Of a stretch of DNA of 51,252 nucleotides, positions 25,027-34,015 are shown piece after piece. Position 1 is the stretch's first letter. Each line of letters opens with the position of its first letter. The notes beneath the pieces are model-generated. The model was not told the origin of the DNA. It saw only the letters and a program-made list of their open reading frames with translations, and made no database searches. Source of the DNA: Ovoidimarina sp050299695 (GTDB lineage Bacteria; Pseudomonadota; Alphaproteobacteria; Rhodobacterales; Rhodobacteraceae); assembly GCA_050299695.1 (NCBI GenBank), contig JBNKWI010000015.1:1-51252 (forward strand), written 5' to 3'. Made by a program: the position numbers and the translations under genes.

Positions 25027-25715
25027 TCGACTTCGGCTTCTTCTTCGAAATCTTTCCGACCCTGCTTGCCGGACTGCCCTTGACCCTGCAGCTTACGGCT
25101 GCCTCGATGCTCATCGGTTTCGTCCTGGCCCTGCTGCTCGCGCTTGCCCAACAAGGCAATCGGCCGGCCGTAATCTGGCCCATACGCGCCTTTGTCGCTG
25201 TCTTTCGCGGCACCCCCCTGCTCGTACAGATTTTCCTGATCTACTATGGGCTTGGCCAGTTCCGGCCGTGGCTTCAGTCGATGGGACTCTGGTCGGTGTT
25301 CCGCGAACCCTACTGGTGCGCGATTCTTGCGCTCAGCCTCAACGAAGCGGCCTATGGAAGCGAGATCCTGCGCGGCGCAATCAAGGCCGTGCCGCGCGGA
25401 CTTGTCGAGGCGGCAACCGCATCGGGCATGTCGAAGCTGCTCACGCTGCGCCTGATTGTACTCCCTCTGGCCCTGCGCAATGCCATCCCGAACTATGGCA
25501 ACGAGATCATCCTCATGGTCAAGGGAACGTCGCTTGCGTCGATCATCACGCTCCTGGAGATCACCGGTATCGCGCAGGGGCTGATTTCCGAAACCTATCG
25601 TGCCGTAGAGGTCTTCGTGGCAGCCGGCGCGATCTACCTCGCGCTCAATTTCACGATCATCTCGGCACTGAACGCGCTGGAGACCCGGCTCACGCCCTAC
25701 CGGGCAAGAGCTTGA
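25023..25715 (+). CDS. ABC transporter permease, polar amino acid type (second)
   Basis: HisM-type partner permease of 230 residues. Signatures: LPLTLQLTAASMLIGFVLAL, FVAVFRGTPLLVQIFLIYYG, and the EAA loop ILRGAIKAVPRGLVEAATAS. Translationally coupled to the first permease by a four-base overlap. The next gene, 37 bases on, is a gamma-glutamyltransferase and not the expected ATP-binding subunit, so the system must borrow an ATPase from elsewhere or be incomplete. Confidence 0.93.
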   Translation: MIDFGFFFEIFPTLLAGLPLTLQLTAASMLIGFVLALLLALAQQGNRPAVIWPIRAFVAVFRGTPLLVQIFLIYYGLGQFRPWLQSMGLWSVFREPYWCAILALSLNEAAYGSEILRGAIKAVPRGLVEAATASGMSKLLTLRLIVLPLALRNAIPNYGNEIILMVKGTSLASIITLLEITGIAQGLISETYRAVEVFVAAGAIYLALNFTIISALNALETRLTPYRARA

Positions 25716-25752
25716 ACCCGGGTAGCGGGCTTTGACGAGGAGGATGCAAGCA

Positions 25753-27345
25753 ATGCGCAATTTCGAGAAGCCGACGCGGTCCGTTGCCGTGTCCCGCCAC
25801 GCGATGGCGGCGACCTCGCATCCTTCCGCCACTCTCACGGCGCTGCAGATCATGGAGGCAGGCGGCAATGCCATGGATGCCGCCATTGCCGCCTGCGCCG
25901 TGCAATGCGTCGTCGAACCGGGGTCGACCGGCATCGGCGGCGACTGTTTCGCCCTCTATGCCCCGGGCGGCTCCGACCGGGTCGTCGCCTTCAACGGTTC
26001 GGGCCGCACCCCGGCCGCCCTCACGGCCGACTGGTTCACAGACCGGGGGCTGGCGGAAGTGCCGCGGCGGTCGCCCGCGGCGGTAACGATCCCCGGCGCC
26101 ATCGACGCGTGGACACGTCTCCATGCCGATCACGGCCACCTCCCGTTTGCCGAGGTGCTCGCGCCAGCGATCCGCTTTGCCGAGGACGGCTACGCGATCA
26201 CGCCCCGTGTGCATCGCGACTGGTTCCTCGAGCAGGACCTGCTCGCAGGCGACGCGAATGCCGCGCTCATCTTCCTTCCCGGCGGACGGGCCCCGAGGAT
26301 CGGCGAGGTCCACCGGCAGCGGGAACTGGCAGAAACGCTGAAGCGGATCGCAGCCGAGGGGCGCGACGCATTCTACGAGGGGCCCGTGGCGGAGGACATG
26401 GTGTCCTACCTGAACGCGCTCGGCGGGCTGCACACGCTGCAGGACTTCGCGGCGGCGCGCGGCGACTACGTGACGCCGGTGACTACCGAGTTTCAGGGCT
26501 ACACGATCCATGAATGCCCCCCCAACGGCCAGGGGATCATCGCGCTCCTCATCCTCAACATCCTGAGCCGCTTCGAGGCCGAGGGCGATCCGCAATCGCC
26601 CGACAGGCTGCATCTCGAGATCGAGGCCACGCGTCTTGCCTATGCCGCCCGCGACGCCTGGATCGCCGATCCGGACAAGGCGGAAGTGCCGGTGGATGAG
26701 ATCTTGTCGGACGCGCTGGCCGACAGGCTCGCGGCGATGATCGACCTGGAGAAGGCCCTGACCGATCTGCCGCCGTTCGAGATGCCGCTCCATCGCGACA
26801 CGGTCTATATCTCCGTCGTCGACCGCGACCGAAATGCCGTGAGCTTCATCAACTCGATCTTCGACAGTTTCGGTACCGGCCTCGTCTCGCCGCGCACGGG
26901 TGTCCTGCTGCACAATCGAGGCCAAAGCTTCTCGCTCGGATCGGGCCACCCCAACAGGGTCGGACCATCGAAACGGCCACTTCATACCATCATCCCCGGC
27001 ATGGTGACGCGAAACGGCAGGGTGGAGATGCCCTTCGGCGTGATGGGCGGGTACTACCAGGCGCTCGGCCATGCCCATCTGATCTCCATGGTCCTCGGTT
27101 TCGGCATGGATCTCCAGGAGGCGATAGATATGCCGCGCGTGATGCCGACCTCCGACGGGACAAAGGTGGAAGCGGAACAAACGCTTGACGGCGCAACCAG
27201 GGCCGAACTCGAACGGCGGGGCTTCTCCTTCTCTCCTTCGCCGGACCCCATCGGCGGCGCGCAGGCCATTCGCATCGACTGGGAAAACGGAACTCTGACC
27301 GGAGCATCGGAATCGCGGAAAGACGGCATTGCGCTCGGCGTCTAG
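25753..27345 (+). CDS. Gamma-glutamyltransferase family protein, cytoplasmic
   Basis: Ntn-hydrolase that self-cleaves and then transfers or hydrolyses gamma-glutamyl groups. The 530-residue protein has GGNAMDAAIAACAVQCVVEP and GIGGDCFALY near the N-terminus, the predicted nucleophile Thr350 in HRDTVYISVVD at the maturation site, and GVMGGYYQALGH late. There is no signal peptide, unlike classical periplasmic Ggt. I use ATG 25753, nine bases after GAGGAGG; the ATG at 25744 is too close to it. Its position after an amino-acid ABC transporter suggests intracellular cleavage of an imported gamma-glutamyl compound. Confidence 0.9.
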   Translation: MRNFEKPTRSVAVSRHAMAATSHPSATLTALQIMEAGGNAMDAAIAACAVQCVVEPGSTGIGGDCFALYAPGGSDRVVAFNGSGRTPAALTADWFTDRGLAEVPRRSPAAVTIPGAIDAWTRLHADHGHLPFAEVLAPAIRFAEDGYAITPRVHRDWFLEQDLLAGDANAALIFLPGGRAPRIGEVHRQRELAETLKRIAAEGRDAFYEGPVAEDMVSYLNALGGLHTLQDFAAARGDYVTPVTTEFQGYTIHECPPNGQGIIALLILNILSRFEAEGDPQSPDRLHLEIEATRLAYAARDAWIADPDKAEVPVDEILSDALADRLAAMIDLEKALTDLPPFEMPLHRDTVYISVVDRDRNAVSFINSIFDSFGTGLVSPRTGVLLHNRGQSFSLGSGHPNRVGPSKRPLHTIIPGMVTRNGRVEMPFGVMGGYYQALGHAHLISMVLGFGMDLQEAIDMPRVMPTSDGTKVEAEQTLDGATRAELERRGFSFSPSPDPIGGAQAIRIDWENGTLTGASESRKDGIALGV

Positions 27346-27414
27346 CGTCGTTCCCGTCGGCCCATCCCGCCGAAACTCCGCAACGCATCCTCCCGCCGAA
27401 CCGGCCCTCGGGCC

Positions 27415-27430
27415 CGGAGCCTAGGCTCCG
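27415..27430. terminator. 16-base palindrome at the convergent ggt/hutU 3' ends
   Basis: CGGAGCCTAGGCTCCG is a perfect palindrome that includes the hutU stop codon (27421-27423). Just before it, GGCCC-TC-GGGCC (27403-27414) forms a second hairpin. Lying between two converging genes, the pair may act as a bidirectional terminator, although neither is followed by a T-run. Confidence 0.4.
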
Positions 27431-29094
27431 AGAATTCCCGGCAGGCGCAACCCGTGCTCCCTCGCGCAGGCGATGGCCTCGTCATAGCCGGCGTCGGCAT
27501 GCCGCCAGACGCCCGAGGCCGGGTCGTTCCACAACACGCGCTCGAGCCGCTTCGCGGCCTCCGGAGTACCGTCGGCGACGATCACCACGCCGGCATGCTG
27601 CGAGAAGCCCATGCCGACGCCCCCGCCATGGTGGATCGACACCCAGGTCGCGCCCGACGCGGTGTTGACCAAGGCGTTCAGGAGTGGCCAGTCGCTGACG
27701 GCATCCGAGCCGTCCTTCATCGCCTCGGTCTCGCGGTTCGGGCTGGCGACCGAGCCGCTGTCGAGATGGTCGCGGCCGATCACCACCGGCGCCTTCAATT
27801 CGCCCGAGGCCACCATCTCGTTGAACTTGAGCCCGGCCCGGTGCCGATCGCCCAGCCCGATCCAGCAGATCCGCGCCGGCAGGCCCTGAAACGCGATCCG
27901 CTCGCGCGCCATGTCGAGCCATTTGTGCAGATGCGCGTTCTCGGGGAAGAGCTCCTTCATCGCCCGGTCTGTCTTGTAGATGTCCTCCGGATCGCCCGAG
28001 AGCGCGCACCAGCGGAACGGGCCGATCCCTTTGCAAAAGAGCGGCCGGATATAGGCGGGGACGAAGCCCGGGAAGGCAAAGGCGTCTTCCAGTCCCTCGT
28101 CCTTCGCTATCTGGCGGATGTTGTTGCCGTAGTCCAGTGTCGGCACCCCGTCGTTCCAGAAATCGACCATCGCCTTGACATGGACCTTCATCGAGGCGCG
28201 GGCCGCCGCCTCGACGGCCTTGGGGTCGCTCTCGCGCCGGGCACGCCATTCGGCCATGGTCCAGCCCTGCGGCAGGTAGCCGTTCACCGGATCATGGGCG
28301 CTGGTCTGGTCGGTGACGATATCGGGGCGGATGCCCCTGCGGTGGATCTCGGGGAAGATGTCGGCGGCATTGCCCAGAAGCCCCACCGATTTCGCCAGGC
28401 CCGCTTCGGTCCAGCTTTCGATCATCTCCATCGCCTCGTCGAGCGTCTCGGCCTTCTCGTCGAGATATTTCGTCCGCAGCCGGAATTCGATGGAGTCGGG
28501 ATTGCACTCCACCGCCAGGCAGGACGCCCCCGCGAAGACGGCGGCCAGGGGCTGCGCACCGCCCATGCCACCCAGACCGCCAGTGAGGATCCAGCGGCCC
28601 CTAAGGTCGCCGCCATAGTGCTGCCGACCGGCCTCGGCGAAGGTCTCGTAGGTGCCCTGAACGATCCCCTGAGTGCCGATATAGATCCAGGACCCGGCGG
28701 TCATCTGGCCGTACATCATCAGGCCCTTCCTATCGAGCTCGCTGAAATGGTCCCAGTTCGCCCAATGCGGCACGAGGTTCGAATTGGCGATCAGGACGCG
28801 CGGCGCGTCCGGATGGGTACGCACGATGGCCACGGGCTTCCCAGATTGCACCACCAGCGTTTCGTCGGCCTCGAGATCCTTCAATCCCGCGACGATCCGG
28901 TCGAAATCCTCCCAGGTCCGCGCCGCTCGGCCGATCCCGCCATAGACGACCAGCTCGTGCGGGTTCTCCGCCACATCGGGATGCAGGTTGTTCATCAGCA
29001 TCCGCAGGGGCGCCTCGGTCAGCCAGCTCTTCGCGTTCAGCTCGGGGCCCGTCGGCGGGTAGACGTCGCGGGTGTTCTTGCGCGGATCGCTCAT
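27421..29094 (-). CDS. hutU: Urocanate hydratase
   Basis: Second step of histidine degradation: urocanate to imidazolonepropionate, using tightly bound NAD. 557 residues is normal. Family segments: LMNNLHPDVAENPHELVVYG, QSGKPVAIVRTHPDAPRVLI, TGGLGGMGGAQPLAA (NAD site) and the late PARICWIGLGDRH containing the active-site Cys. Its ATG overlaps the hutG stop by four bases; it is the last gene of hutI-hutH-hutG-hutU. Confidence 0.97.
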   Translation of the reverse strand: MSDPRKNTRDVYPPTGPELNAKSWLTEAPLRMLMNNLHPDVAENPHELVVYGGIGRAARTWEDFDRIVAGLKDLEADETLVVQSGKPVAIVRTHPDAPRVLIANSNLVPHWANWDHFSELDRKGLMMYGQMTAGSWIYIGTQGIVQGTYETFAEAGRQHYGGDLRGRWILTGGLGGMGGAQPLAAVFAGASCLAVECNPDSIEFRLRTKYLDEKAETLDEAMEMIESWTEAGLAKSVGLLGNAADIFPEIHRRGIRPDIVTDQTSAHDPVNGYLPQGWTMAEWRARRESDPKAVEAAARASMKVHVKAMVDFWNDGVPTLDYGNNIRQIAKDEGLEDAFAFPGFVPAYIRPLFCKGIGPFRWCALSGDPEDIYKTDRAMKELFPENAHLHKWLDMARERIAFQGLPARICWIGLGDRHRAGLKFNEMVASGELKAPVVIGRDHLDSGSVASPNRETEAMKDGSDAVSDWPLLNALVNTASGATWVSIHHGGGVGMGFSQHAGVVIVADGTPEAAKRLERVLWNDPASGVWRHADAGYDEAIACAREHGLRLPGILGA

Positions 29095-29882
29095 TCCGGC
29101 CTCCAGTCGTTCAATGTGCTCAGGATCTTTTGCAGCACCGCGCGCAATCGCGTCGCGCGGGCTTCGTCGAGCGCCCAGGGCGGCGCCTCGGCGGCGAGAT
29201 GGCTAATTTGCGCGAGTTCCATCTGGATCGTGTGCAACCCCTCGGCGGGCCGGCCATAGTGCCGCGTCGTCCAGCCGCCCGTGAACCGTCCGTTCGACAC
29301 CGAGGTGTAGCCCTCGGCCCCGGCGCAGATCGCCGCCACGGCGCGCTCGATCGCCGGAGCGCAGGTGGTGCCGCCGTTGGTGCCGATGTTGAAATCCGGC
29401 AGCACCCCCTCGAACAGGAACGGGACGCGCGAGCGGATCGAGTGGCAATCGTAGAGGATCGCATAGCCGTGCCGGGCACGGACCCGCTCCAGCTCGGCCG
29501 CAAGCGCGGCATGGTACGGCGCGTGGAATTCCGCGCGGCGGGCGTCGATCTCTTCTGCCCCGGGCGCGGCGCCCTCTTTCCAAATCGGGTTCCCGTCGAA
29601 ATCGGTCAGGGGGCAGAGGCTGGTGGTGTTCTGCCCCGGATAGAGGCTTTCGCCGCCCGGATCGCGGTTCGCGTCGATCACGTAGCGATGGATGCGCGTG
29701 CGCACCGTGGTCGCGCCGGGCACGAGGTCGGCATAGAGAAGATGGATATGCCAATCCGTATCCGCGAGCGCCTGCCCGCGCGCGTTCAGCCGCCCGGCGA
29801 TGTCGCCCGGCAGATCGGTGCCGGTATGGGGCAGCCCGAGCACGAGCGGGCCATCGCCTCGGGCAATCTCGAGATAGCTCAT
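29091..29882 (-). CDS. hutG: N-formylglutamate amidohydrolase
   Basis: Hydrolyses N-formylglutamate to formate and glutamate, the final step of the five-step hut route that also uses HutF. The 263-residue protein carries LGLPHTGTDLPGDI, HRYVIDANRDPGGESLYPGQ, YDCHSIRSRVPFLFEG with likely metal ligands, and HTIQMELAQISHL. The start ATG overlaps the hutH stop (29879-29882) and the stop overlaps the hutU start. A very long open frame in the same phase upstream is the hutH shadow. Confidence 0.95.
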   Translation of the reverse strand: MSYLEIARGDGPLVLGLPHTGTDLPGDIAGRLNARGQALADTDWHIHLLYADLVPGATTVRTRIHRYVIDANRDPGGESLYPGQNTTSLCPLTDFDGNPIWKEGAAPGAEEIDARRAEFHAPYHAALAAELERVRARHGYAILYDCHSIRSRVPFLFEGVLPDFNIGTNGGTTCAPAIERAVAAICAGAEGYTSVSNGRFTGGWTTRHYGRPAEGLHTIQMELAQISHLAAEAPPWALDEARATRLRAVLQKILSTLNDWRPE

Positions 29883-31399
29883 AGCCCGACCTCGACCCCG
29901 GCGGTCCGCGCGAGCACATCGTCCCGCACCAACCCAGCCGCGGCCTCGAGATCCGGCGCCAGGTAGCGGTCCGCCGCCAACGCCGGCACCACCGCGCGGA
30001 GCGCGCCCATCGCCGCGCGGAGCGGCACGGAAGTGACGAGCGGTGCCCGCACCTCGATCCCCTGCGCCGCACAAAGCGCCTCGACCCCCAGGATCACCGC
30101 GAGGTTCGCGTTCATCCGCCGAAGCCGCCGCGCGCCATGGGCGGCCATGCTGACATGGTCCTCCTGGTTCGCCGAGGTGGGCGTCGAATCGGTCGAGCAG
30201 GGATTGGCCAGGTGCTTGTTTTCGCTCATCAAAGCGGCGGTTGTGACCTCGGCTATCATGAAGCCAGAGTTGAGCCCCGGGGCCGGCGTGAGGAAGGGCG
30301 GCAGGTCGAAGCTCAGCGTCGGATCGACCATCAGGGCAACGCGGCGCTGCGCGATGGCGCCTATCTCGGCCAGCGCCAACGCGATCTGGTCGGCGGCGAA
30401 GGCGACCGGCTCGGCATGGAAATTCCCGCCCGAGATGATCCCGGCCTCGATCACCAGGGGGTTGTCGGTGACCGCGTTCGCCTCCACCTCCAGTGTGCGG
30501 GCGGCAAAGCGCAGAAGGTCCAGCGCGGCGCCCGCCACTTGCGGCTGGCAGCGGATGCAATAGGGATCCTGCACGCGGGTATCGCCCTCCCGGTGGCTCT
30601 CGCGGATCTCGCTGCCGGCCATCAGCGCGCGCATCGCGGCGGCGACGTCGATCTGCCCGGCATGGCCGCGGAGCGCGTGGATCCCGGCCTCGAGCGGCTG
30701 GGTCGATCCCATGATCGCATCGGTCGAAAGCGCCGCCGTGACAATCGCGGCACGCAGCATCCGCTCCGCATCGAACAGGGCGGCCAGCGCGCTGGCAGTG
30801 GAGAACTGCGTGCCGTTGATCAGCGCCAGCCCCTCCTTCGGGCCGAGCACCACCGGCGCGAGCCCCGCGCGCGCCAGCGCTTCGCCGCCCGGCAGACGGT
30901 CGCCATCCACCTCGGCCACGCCCTCGCCGATCATCACCGCGGCAAGATGCGCGAGCGGCGCCAGATCGCCCGAGGCCCCGACCGAGCCCTGCGCCGGAAT
31001 GACCGGGGTCACGCCGCGGTCCAGCATCCCCTCGATCAGCGCGCAGATCTCCCAGCGCACGCCCGACGCACCGCGCCCGAGCGAGAGGAGCTTCAGCGCC
31101 ATCATCAGCCGCGTGGTCGCCGGCTCCAGCGCCTCGCCCACGCCGCAGCAATGGCTGAGGATCAGGTTGCGCTGCAAGGTCTCGGTGTCCTGGGGCGAGA
31201 TCCGAACCGAGGCGAGCTTTCCGAAGCCCGTGTTGATCCCGTAGACCGGCACCTCGCCCTGCGCCGCCGCGCGCACCCTCGCTGCCGACACCTCCACCGG
31301 ACCCCGCGCTTCGGGCGCCAACCGCGCCGCCCTGCTCTCACGCCAGATCTCCGCCAGCGTGGCGAGGCCCGTCCCGCCGGGCTCCAGAAACAGGGTCAT
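29879..31399 (-). CDS. hutH: Histidine ammonia-lyase
   Basis: Deaminates histidine to urocanate. The autocatalytic MIO prosthetic group forms from Ala142-Ser143-Gly144, seen in PAQGSVGASGDLAPLAHLA, the same numbering as the Pseudomonas enzyme. Other conserved parts are YGINTGFGKLASVRI, NLILSHCCGVGEAL and STDSTPTSANQEDHVSMAAH. At 506 residues it is full length. Coupled by four-base overlaps to hutI before and hutG after. Confidence 0.97.
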   Translation of the reverse strand: MTLFLEPGGTGLATLAEIWRESRAARLAPEARGPVEVSAARVRAAAQGEVPVYGINTGFGKLASVRISPQDTETLQRNLILSHCCGVGEALEPATTRLMMALKLLSLGRGASGVRWEICALIEGMLDRGVTPVIPAQGSVGASGDLAPLAHLAAVMIGEGVAEVDGDRLPGGEALARAGLAPVVLGPKEGLALINGTQFSTASALAALFDAERMLRAAIVTAALSTDAIMGSTQPLEAGIHALRGHAGQIDVAAAMRALMAGSEIRESHREGDTRVQDPYCIRCQPQVAGAALDLLRFAARTLEVEANAVTDNPLVIEAGIISGGNFHAEPVAFAADQIALALAEIGAIAQRRVALMVDPTLSFDLPPFLTPAPGLNSGFMIAEVTTAALMSENKHLANPCSTDSTPTSANQEDHVSMAAHGARRLRRMNANLAVILGVEALCAAQGIEVRAPLVTSVPLRAAMGALRAVVPALAADRYLAPDLEAAAGLVRDDVLARTAGVEVGL

Positions 31400-32580
31400 T
31401 CCCGCCCTCCGAAAATGCGCATGTGGAGCGGGTTGACCCCGATCCGGTAGGGAAGTTCCGCCGGCGCCTCCACGTCCCAGATCGCGAGATCGGCGCGTTG
31501 CCCCGGCGCGATGCTGCCCCGGTCGCCCAGCCCCAGCGCCCGCGCCGCGTTCCGCGTGGTGCCCGCCAGCGCCTCGGCCGGGGTCAGACCGAACAGCGTG
31601 CAGGCCATGTTCATCGCCAGAAGGAGCGAGCCCATCGGCGAGGAGCCCGGGTTCCAGTCGGTCCCGACCGCCATCGGCACATCGTGGCTGCGGAACGCCG
31701 CGACCGGCGGTTTCCGCGTCTCGTGCAGCGTGTAGAACGCCCCCGGCAGGAGTACGGCGACGCTGCCCGACGCGGCCAAGGCGCTGGCGTCTTCATCGGT
31801 CGCGTATTCCAGATGATCCGCCGACAGCGCGCGATGTTCCGCCGCGAGCCGGGTGCCGCCGATATTGCTGAGCTGCTCGGCATGGAGCTTCACCGGCAGG
31901 CCCAGTTCCCCCGCCCGCGCGAAAACCCGCGCGATCTGCGCGGTATCGAAGGCGATGCCTTCGCAGAACCCGTCCACCGCATCGACGAGACCTTCGGCAT
32001 GGGCCGCCTCAAGCGCCGGCAGGCAGACCTCGTCGATATAGGCGTCCGCGCCCATGCCCTTCGGCACCGCATGGGCGCCGAGGAACGAGGTCACCACATT
32101 CACCGGACGCGCCGCCGCAATGGCACGGGCCACGCGCAGCATCTTCAGTTCGGTTTCGGTATCGAGCCCGTAGCCCGACTTCACCTCGATCGTCCCGACC
32201 CCTTCGGCGATCAGCGCATCCGCCCGCCGTAGCGCCTGCGCCAGAAGCGTGGCCTCGTCGGCCTCGCGGGTCGCCGCCACGGTCGAGACGATGCCGCCGC
32301 CCGCCCGCGCGACCTCTTCGTAGGTGGCGCCTTCGAGCCGCATCTCGAATTCGCGCGCCCGGTTGCCGCCATGGACGATATGTGTGTGGCAGTCGATCAG
32401 CGCGGGCGTGACCAGCCGCCCCCCGGCGTCGATCACCTCGTCGGCGCCCTCGGCCGGGCCGACCGCCACGATCCGGTCGCCCTCGATCAGGAGCGCGGCG
32501 CCGCGAACGAGCCCGTAGCCGCCATCGGACCCGTCCATGCAGGCGAGGACGGCGTTGGTGATCGACAGGCGGCGGGCCAT
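31396..32580 (-). CDS. hutI: Imidazolonepropionase
   Basis: Amidohydrolase opening imidazolonepropionate to formimidoylglutamate. 394 residues; the metal site starts TPALIDCHTHIVHGGNRARE, with later His/Asp ligands in VKLHAEQLSNIGG, LSADHLEYATDED and VGTDWNPGSSP. It is the first gene of the minus-strand hut operon; the start is ATG 32580 and faces hutF across 70 bases. Its stop overlaps the hutH start. Confidence 0.96.
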   Translation of the reverse strand: MARRLSITNAVLACMDGSDGGYGLVRGAALLIEGDRIVAVGPAEGADEVIDAGGRLVTPALIDCHTHIVHGGNRAREFEMRLEGATYEEVARAGGGIVSTVAATREADEATLLAQALRRADALIAEGVGTIEVKSGYGLDTETELKMLRVARAIAAARPVNVVTSFLGAHAVPKGMGADAYIDEVCLPALEAAHAEGLVDAVDGFCEGIAFDTAQIARVFARAGELGLPVKLHAEQLSNIGGTRLAAEHRALSADHLEYATDEDASALAASGSVAVLLPGAFYTLHETRKPPVAAFRSHDVPMAVGTDWNPGSSPMGSLLLAMNMACTLFGLTPAEALAGTTRNAARALGLGDRGSIAPGQRADLAIWDVEAPAELPYRIGVNPLHMRIFGGRE

Positions 32581-32616
32581 GCAACGCTCCTTGTTTTAGG
32601 GCATACTTATTTGTAT

Positions 32617-32630
32617 TATGTAGGTACATA
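32617..32630. promoter_or_regulatory. Probable HutC operator
   Basis: The 70 bases between divergent hutI and hutF are strikingly AT-rich for this genome and contain TATGTA-GG-TACATA, a perfect dyad with a two-base spacer. A single palindrome in the only shared promoter region, with hutC encoded beside it, is the expected binding place of the urocanate-responsive repressor. The assignment rests on symmetry and position, not on a known consensus for this organism. Confidence 0.6.
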
Positions 32631-32650
32631 TTTTGTCAACGGAGATCGCC

Positions 32651-34015
32651 ATGCAGGAAATCCACGCGCGACAGGCCCTTACACCGGAAGGCTGGGTCGA
32701 CGATCTGCGGATTTCCATCGACAAGGGCCGGATCGCGCGACTCGCCCAGGGCCCGGCCGGGGGGCTCCGCTCGGTGGACCTCCTACTGCCCGCGCCGGTC
32801 AATCTTCACAGCCACGCCTTCCAGCGCGCCATGGCGGGGCTCACCGAAACCCGTGGCCCGGATCCGAGCGACAGTTTCTGGACCTGGCGGCGGCTCATGT
32901 ACCGCTTTCTCGACCGACTGACCCCCGATCATGTTCAGGCCATCGCGGCGCTGGTCTTCATGGAGATGCTGGAGGCGGGTTACGGCGCGGTGGCCGAGTT
33001 CCACTATCTCCACCACGACACCGGCGGCACCCCCTATGCCAACCTGCCCGAAATGGCCGAGCGGATCGCCGCAGCGGCGCAGGAGGCCGGCATCGGCCTG
33101 ACGCTCCTGCCGGTGCTCTACATGCACGGCGGTTGCGACGGGCGGGCGCTCCAGGGCGGGCAGCGGCGCTTCGGCTGCGACCCCGATCTCTACGCCCGGC
33201 TCCACGGCGACTGCGCCGCGCTGATCGCAAAGGGCCGCGAGGACGACCGGATCGGCGTGGCGCCGCATTCGCTCCGCGCGGTTCCGCCCGAGGCGTTGGC
33301 CCAGGTGCGCGAGCTTGGCCGTGGCGGGCCGGTCCACATGCATCTCGCCGAACAGGTCGCCGAGGTGGAGGAGGTCGAGGCGCATCTGGGCGCGCGGCCC
33401 ACCGAATGGCTTCTCGGCAACGCCGATGTGGGCCCGGACTGGTGCCTGATCCACTGCACGCAGATGACGGCTGGGGAAACCGGCGCGCTGGCCGCGACGG
33501 GCGCGGTCGCGGGGCTCTGCCCGATCACCGAATCGAGCCTCGGCGACGGGATCTTCAACGGCACGCGGTTCCGCGATACGGGCGGGCGCTTCGGTGTCGG
33601 ATCCGATTCCAACATCCACATCGCGCTCTGGGAGGAACTGGCGACGATGGATTATTCCCAGCGCCTTCGCGACCGGAGCCGGGCCGCGATGGCGACGCAG
33701 GACCGCTCGACGGGGCGCGTCCTCTTCGACGCGGCGGCGACGGCCGGCGCGCAGGCCGCTGGGCGCGATGCGGGCGCCATCGCCGAAGGCCGCTTCGCCG
33801 ACCTGATCGCCGTCTCGACCGAAAACGAGTTCGTCTGCCACAGGCGCGGCGACACCGTGCTCGACAGTCTCGTCTTCACCGGGCGCGGCCGCGCCTGCGT
33901 GACCGATGTCTGGAGCGCCGGGAGGCACATGGTGCGGGACGGTCGCCACATCGGGCGGGACGCCATCGTCGCTCGGTTCACCGACGTCCTCGCGGATCTG
34001 GGGCAGGAGATATGA
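32651..34015 (+). CDS. hutF: Formimidoylglutamate deiminase
   Basis: Amidohydrolase releasing ammonia from N-formimidoyl-L-glutamate to give N-formylglutamate, the substrate of HutG. The 454-residue protein has VNLHSHAFQRAMAGLTE, APHSLRAVPPEAL, VHMHLAEQVAEVEE, and a late GVGSDSNIHIALWEELA with the metal-binding Asp. I start at ATG 32651, preceded by GGAGA at 32641; a TTG at 32633 is in frame. The stop overlaps the hutC start (ATGA). The pairing with hutG shows the two-step deiminase/amidohydrolase version of the pathway rather than direct HutG formiminoglutamase. Confidence 0.95.
   Translation: MQEIHARQALTPEGWVDDLRISIDKGRIARLAQGPAGGLRSVDLLLPAPVNLHSHAFQRAMAGLTETRGPDPSDSFWTWRRLMYRFLDRLTPDHVQAIAALVFMEMLEAGYGAVAEFHYLHHDTGGTPYANLPEMAERIAAAAQEAGIGLTLLPVLYMHGGCDGRALQGGQRRFGCDPDLYARLHGDCAALIAKGREDDRIGVAPHSLRAVPPEALAQVRELGRGGPVHMHLAEQVAEVEEVEAHLGARPTEWLLGNADVGPDWCLIHCTQMTAGETGALAATGAVAGLCPITESSLGDGIFNGTRFRDTGGRFGVGSDSNIHIALWEELATMDYSQRLRDRSRAAMATQDRSTGRVLFDAAATAGAQAAGRDAGAIAEGRFADLIAVSTENEFVCHRRGDTVLDSLVFTGRGRACVTDVWSAGRHMVRDGRHIGRDAIVARFTDVLADLGQEI

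Noticed and set aside
29883..31151. Very long minus-strand open frame joined to hutG
   Set aside because: It is the out-of-phase shadow of hutH; the Arg/Gly/Ala composition is that of a GC-rich non-coding frame, and hutG has its own ATG at 29882.
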